A stretch of DNA of 14,440 nucleotides from JAKPRU01 sp029568995 (GTDB lineage: Bacteria > Hinthialibacterota > Hinthialibacteria > Hinthialibacterales > JAKPRU01). Positions 12,369 through 14,440 of the stretch are shown here, one piece after another. Each line of letters opens with the position of its first letter. Position 1 is the first letter of the stretch. A program made the translations under genes and the position numbers. The DNA is taken from positions 1-14,440 of the forward strand of contig DAOMHQ010000136.1 of the NCBI GenBank assembly GCA_035430965.1, read 5' to 3'. The notes below the pieces were generated by a model that was not told the origin of the DNA, did not search any database, and was given only the letters and a program-made list of their open reading frames with translations.

Positions 12369-14440
12369 ATGAAACAAGACCGCGCTTTAGATCAATCTGC
12401 CAAATCATACCTGGGAATCTGCATCGGCTCGTCCACCGTTTCCTGCGTTCGGATCGCAAGCGGCAACGGGCGAACTCATGTCCTTTCGAGCAGCAGCAAG
12501 CCTCACCACGGAGATCCAAGAAGCTGCCTGGCAGACCTGTTGTCCGACGATTCCAGCGAGACCACCACCGCGTTTGCCGTGGTCCGGCGAACCTCCGTTT
12601 CCAATGGCAGCATCCCGATTCTCACCGAACCGGAGGCCATCGAATACGCCTACGAATATGTAGCAGAAAGCGGCTCCGACTGCGATGCAATCGTTTCCGC
12701 GGGCGGAGAGGTCTTTTTCGTGTACAGGCTGGACCCGACCGGACATATCGCGCGGGTGTTCTCCGGCAACAAGTGCGCATCCGGCACGGGAGAGTTCTTC
12801 CTGCAGCAGATACGACGAATGAACCTCTCGGTGGATGAAGCAACCGATCTCGCCGTCTCGGAGCCGTCTCCGTACAGGGTTTCCGGTCGATGTTCTGTGT
12901 TCTGCAAGAGTGACTGTACCCACGCATTAAATAAGGGCACTTCCAAACAGCGGGTTGTGGCAGGCCTATGTGAAATGATGGCCGAAAAGATCGTGGACCT
13001 GCTCAAGAAGAGCGGTTCCGAGCGCCCTATGCTGGTCGGCGGTGTCGCACAGAATCGCGCCGTGGTTGAAATGCTCCGCAGGGAATTCCCGCAGATGATC
13101 GTCCCGGACGAGGCCCCCTGGTTCGAGGCGCTTGGTGCCGCACTGTACGCCTCTCGAAACGGTTCCACGCCGGACATTCATTCGGATCGCGTCTTTCCTC
13201 ACCAGGCTTCCTCATTCGAACTGCTTCCGCCGCTGTCGCAGCACGAATCTCTTGTGACATTCCGGCAGTCGCAGCGTGGGGAACTTCGTGCCGGGGATGA
13301 CTGTGTCCTGGGACTGGATGTCGGCTCAACGACCACCAAGGCCGTGCTGCTGCGCATCAGAGACAACGCCATTGTCGCCGCCATGTACCTGCGCACCGAT
13401 GGCGATCCGGTCGGGGCATCCCGCAAGTGCTACGCTGATCTTGCCCGTCAAGTTGGCTCCGTGCCTCTTCACATCGTCGGCCTGGGAACAACCGGGTCGG
13501 GACGCTACATTGCGGGTCTTCACGCGCTGACTCCTTCGGTGATCAATGAAATCACCGCACACGCCGCCGCCGCGCGGTTCATCGACACGGATGTCGAAAC
13601 AGTCTTCGAAATCGGCGGCCAGGACGCCAAGTACACCTATCTGGTCAACGGCGTTGCCACGGATTACGCCATGAACGAAGCCTGCTCCGCCGGAACCGGC
13701 TCATTCCTGGAGGAAGCAGCGGGCGAACATCTCAAGATTCCGGTCGATGAAATCGCACCCCTGGCCCTTCGGGCCGTACAGCCCCTCAACTTCAGCGATG
13801 AATGCGCCGCGTTTATCGCAAGCGATATCAATACGGCAATCCACGAGGGATTCGCGCGGGAGGATATCGTCGCGGGCGTTGTCAATTCGATCTGTATGAA
13901 CTACCTGAATCGCGTCAAACAGAATCGCCCGGCGGGCAGGAAAATCCTGATGCAAGGCGGTGTCTGTTACAACCGCGCCGTTCCCCTCGCAATGGCGGGA
14001 CTCACGGGACAGCACATCATTGTCCCCCCCGAACCCGGTCTCATGGGCGCATTCGGCGTCGCCCTCGAGGTAAAGAAACGCCTTGAACTGGGGCTTCTCA
14101 ACAGAGATTCCTTCTCGTTGAACACTCTGGCGAACCGTGAACTGAAACAGAAAGCCCCCTTTATCTGCCGGGGCGGCAAAGACCAATGCGACCGGAAATG
14201 CGAGATCGCCCGCATCGAAATAGAAGGCAAAACCTATCCCTTCGGCGGCTCCTGTAGAAAGTACGAAAATCTACGGATAAGGCAGCGGCACGATTCAAAC
14301 CTTTACGACCATGTAGCCGGTCGTACAAAGACTCTGTTCCACATTCGGCCTGCCCCTCGTCGATCTTCGAATAATCCCACCTTGCGGATTGGGATCAATA
14401 ATTCCTTTTTCATGCACACCTATTTCCCGCTGTTCTCCAC
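12369..14440 (+). CDS. Tandem BadF/HgdC-type acyl-CoA dehydratase activase with DUF2229 (3' truncated)
   Basis: The frame from ATG 12369 stays open for 690 codons and leaves the window. Domain 1 (about 14-262) and domain 2 (about 312-568) are both BadF/BadG/BcrA/BcrD-type ASKHA ATPases: LGICIGSSTVS and LGLDVGSTTTK as phosphate-1 loops, CASGTGEF (135-142) and CSAGTGSF (438-445), and LVGGVAQNR and LMQGGVCYNR near each end. Cys pairs C135/C174 and C438/C478 match the cluster-ligand spacing of HgdC (C127/C166). Residues 599-628 hold C599, C606, C610 and C628, followed by GGSCRKYEN. The last residues (LRIGINNSFFMHTYFPLF) begin the DUF2229 module typical of the very large, about 1400-residue members. 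HgdC-type activases use ATP to drive low-potential electrons into dehydratase-like [4Fe-4S] proteins in anaerobes. The physiological target of this long form is unknown. The SD is weak: GGAG directly abuts the ATG, and AAGGG is 10 nt away. Confidence 0.92.
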   Translation, partial: MKQDRALDQSAKSYLGICIGSSTVSCVRIASGNGRTHVLSSSSKPHHGDPRSCLADLLSDDSSETTTAFAVVRRTSVSNGSIPILTEPEAIEYAYEYVAESGSDCDAIVSAGGEVFFVYRLDPTGHIARVFSGNKCASGTGEFFLQQIRRMNLSVDEATDLAVSEPSPYRVSGRCSVFCKSDCTHALNKGTSKQRVVAGLCEMMAEKIVDLLKKSGSERPMLVGGVAQNRAVVEMLRREFPQMIVPDEAPWFEALGAALYASRNGSTPDIHSDRVFPHQASSFELLPPLSQHESLVTFRQSQRGELRAGDDCVLGLDVGSTTTKAVLLRIRDNAIVAAMYLRTDGDPVGASRKCYADLARQVGSVPLHIVGLGTTGSGRYIAGLHALTPSVINEITAHAAAARFIDTDVETVFEIGGQDAKYTYLVNGVATDYAMNEACSAGTGSFLEEAAGEHLKIPVDEIAPLALRAVQPLNFSDECAAFIASDINTAIHEGFAREDIVAGVVNSICMNYLNRVKQNRPAGRKILMQGGVCYNRAVPLAMAGLTGQHIIVPPEPGLMGAFGVALEVKKRLELGLLNRDSFSLNTLANRELKQKAPFICRGGKDQCDRKCEIARIEIEGKTYPFGGSCRKYENLRIRQRHDSNLYDHVAGRTKTLFHIRPAPRRSSNNPTLRIGINNSFFMHTYFPLFS

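Overview
The window reads as a bacterial chromosome segment with fairly high G+C, mostly clear Shine-Dalgarno sequences (AGGAG or GGAGG at usual spacing) and several families of intergenic palindromic repeats. No marker fixes the phylum. A DUF4838/GH67-N secreted protein, a Tat-exported fucose-isomerase-like protein and a large BadF/HgdC-type activase together are compatible with an anaerobic member of the PVC group or a related candidate phylum (Planctomycetota, Hydrogenedentota, Sumerlaeota or Omnitrophota type). That assignment is inference only.

Layout. 1-597 (+): 3' part of a PmtA/KsgA-like SAM methyltransferase. 609-2957 (-): a secreted DUF4838 protein, convergent with the first gene. 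2958-3205: a divergent intergenic region with a tandem palindromic repeat. 3206-4651 (+): a Tat-signal L-fucose-isomerase-like protein, followed after 15 bp by a small STAS-domain protein (4667-4996). 5051-5123 (-): tRNA-Gly(GCC) with a clear promoter. 5237-5713 (-): a flavodoxin/WrbA-like protein. 5714-6017: an intergenic region with an 87-bp compound palindrome and a near-consensus sigma70 promoter driving a YugP-type membrane zinc peptidase (6018-6710), which ends at an intrinsic terminator. 6793-9948 (+): a tightly coupled cluster of rsmB, a kinase-less three-PASTA membrane protein, and rpe. 9961-10035: an inverted repeat between convergent genes. 10060-12003 (-): a NicO/RcnA-type Ni/Co exporter with a very His-rich loop. 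12004-12368: a divergent intergenic region with two tandem perfect hairpins. 12369-14440 (+, runs off the end): a tandem BadF/HgdC ATPase continuing into DUF2229.

How the genes relate. Only rsmB-PASTA-rpe (a GTGA overlap, and an SD sitting on the preceding stop codon) and fucI-like-STAS (15-bp gap) look like true co-transcribed units. The rsmB-PASTA-rpe order resembles the Firmicutes rsmB-prpC-prkC-rsgA-rpe cluster with the phosphatase, the kinase catalytic domain and rsgA missing, which makes the PASTA protein a receptor-only remnant or a separate envelope protein.

The most notable sequence-level observations are: a GTAGGGGC-type palindrome read in frame inside rsmB and related to intergenic copies elsewhere in the window; the kinase-less PASTA protein; the activase, which carries both Cys pairs of an HgdC homodimer in one chain; a STAS protein with Tyr at the usual phospho-acceptor position; and the export of an isomerase-like fold by a Tat signal.
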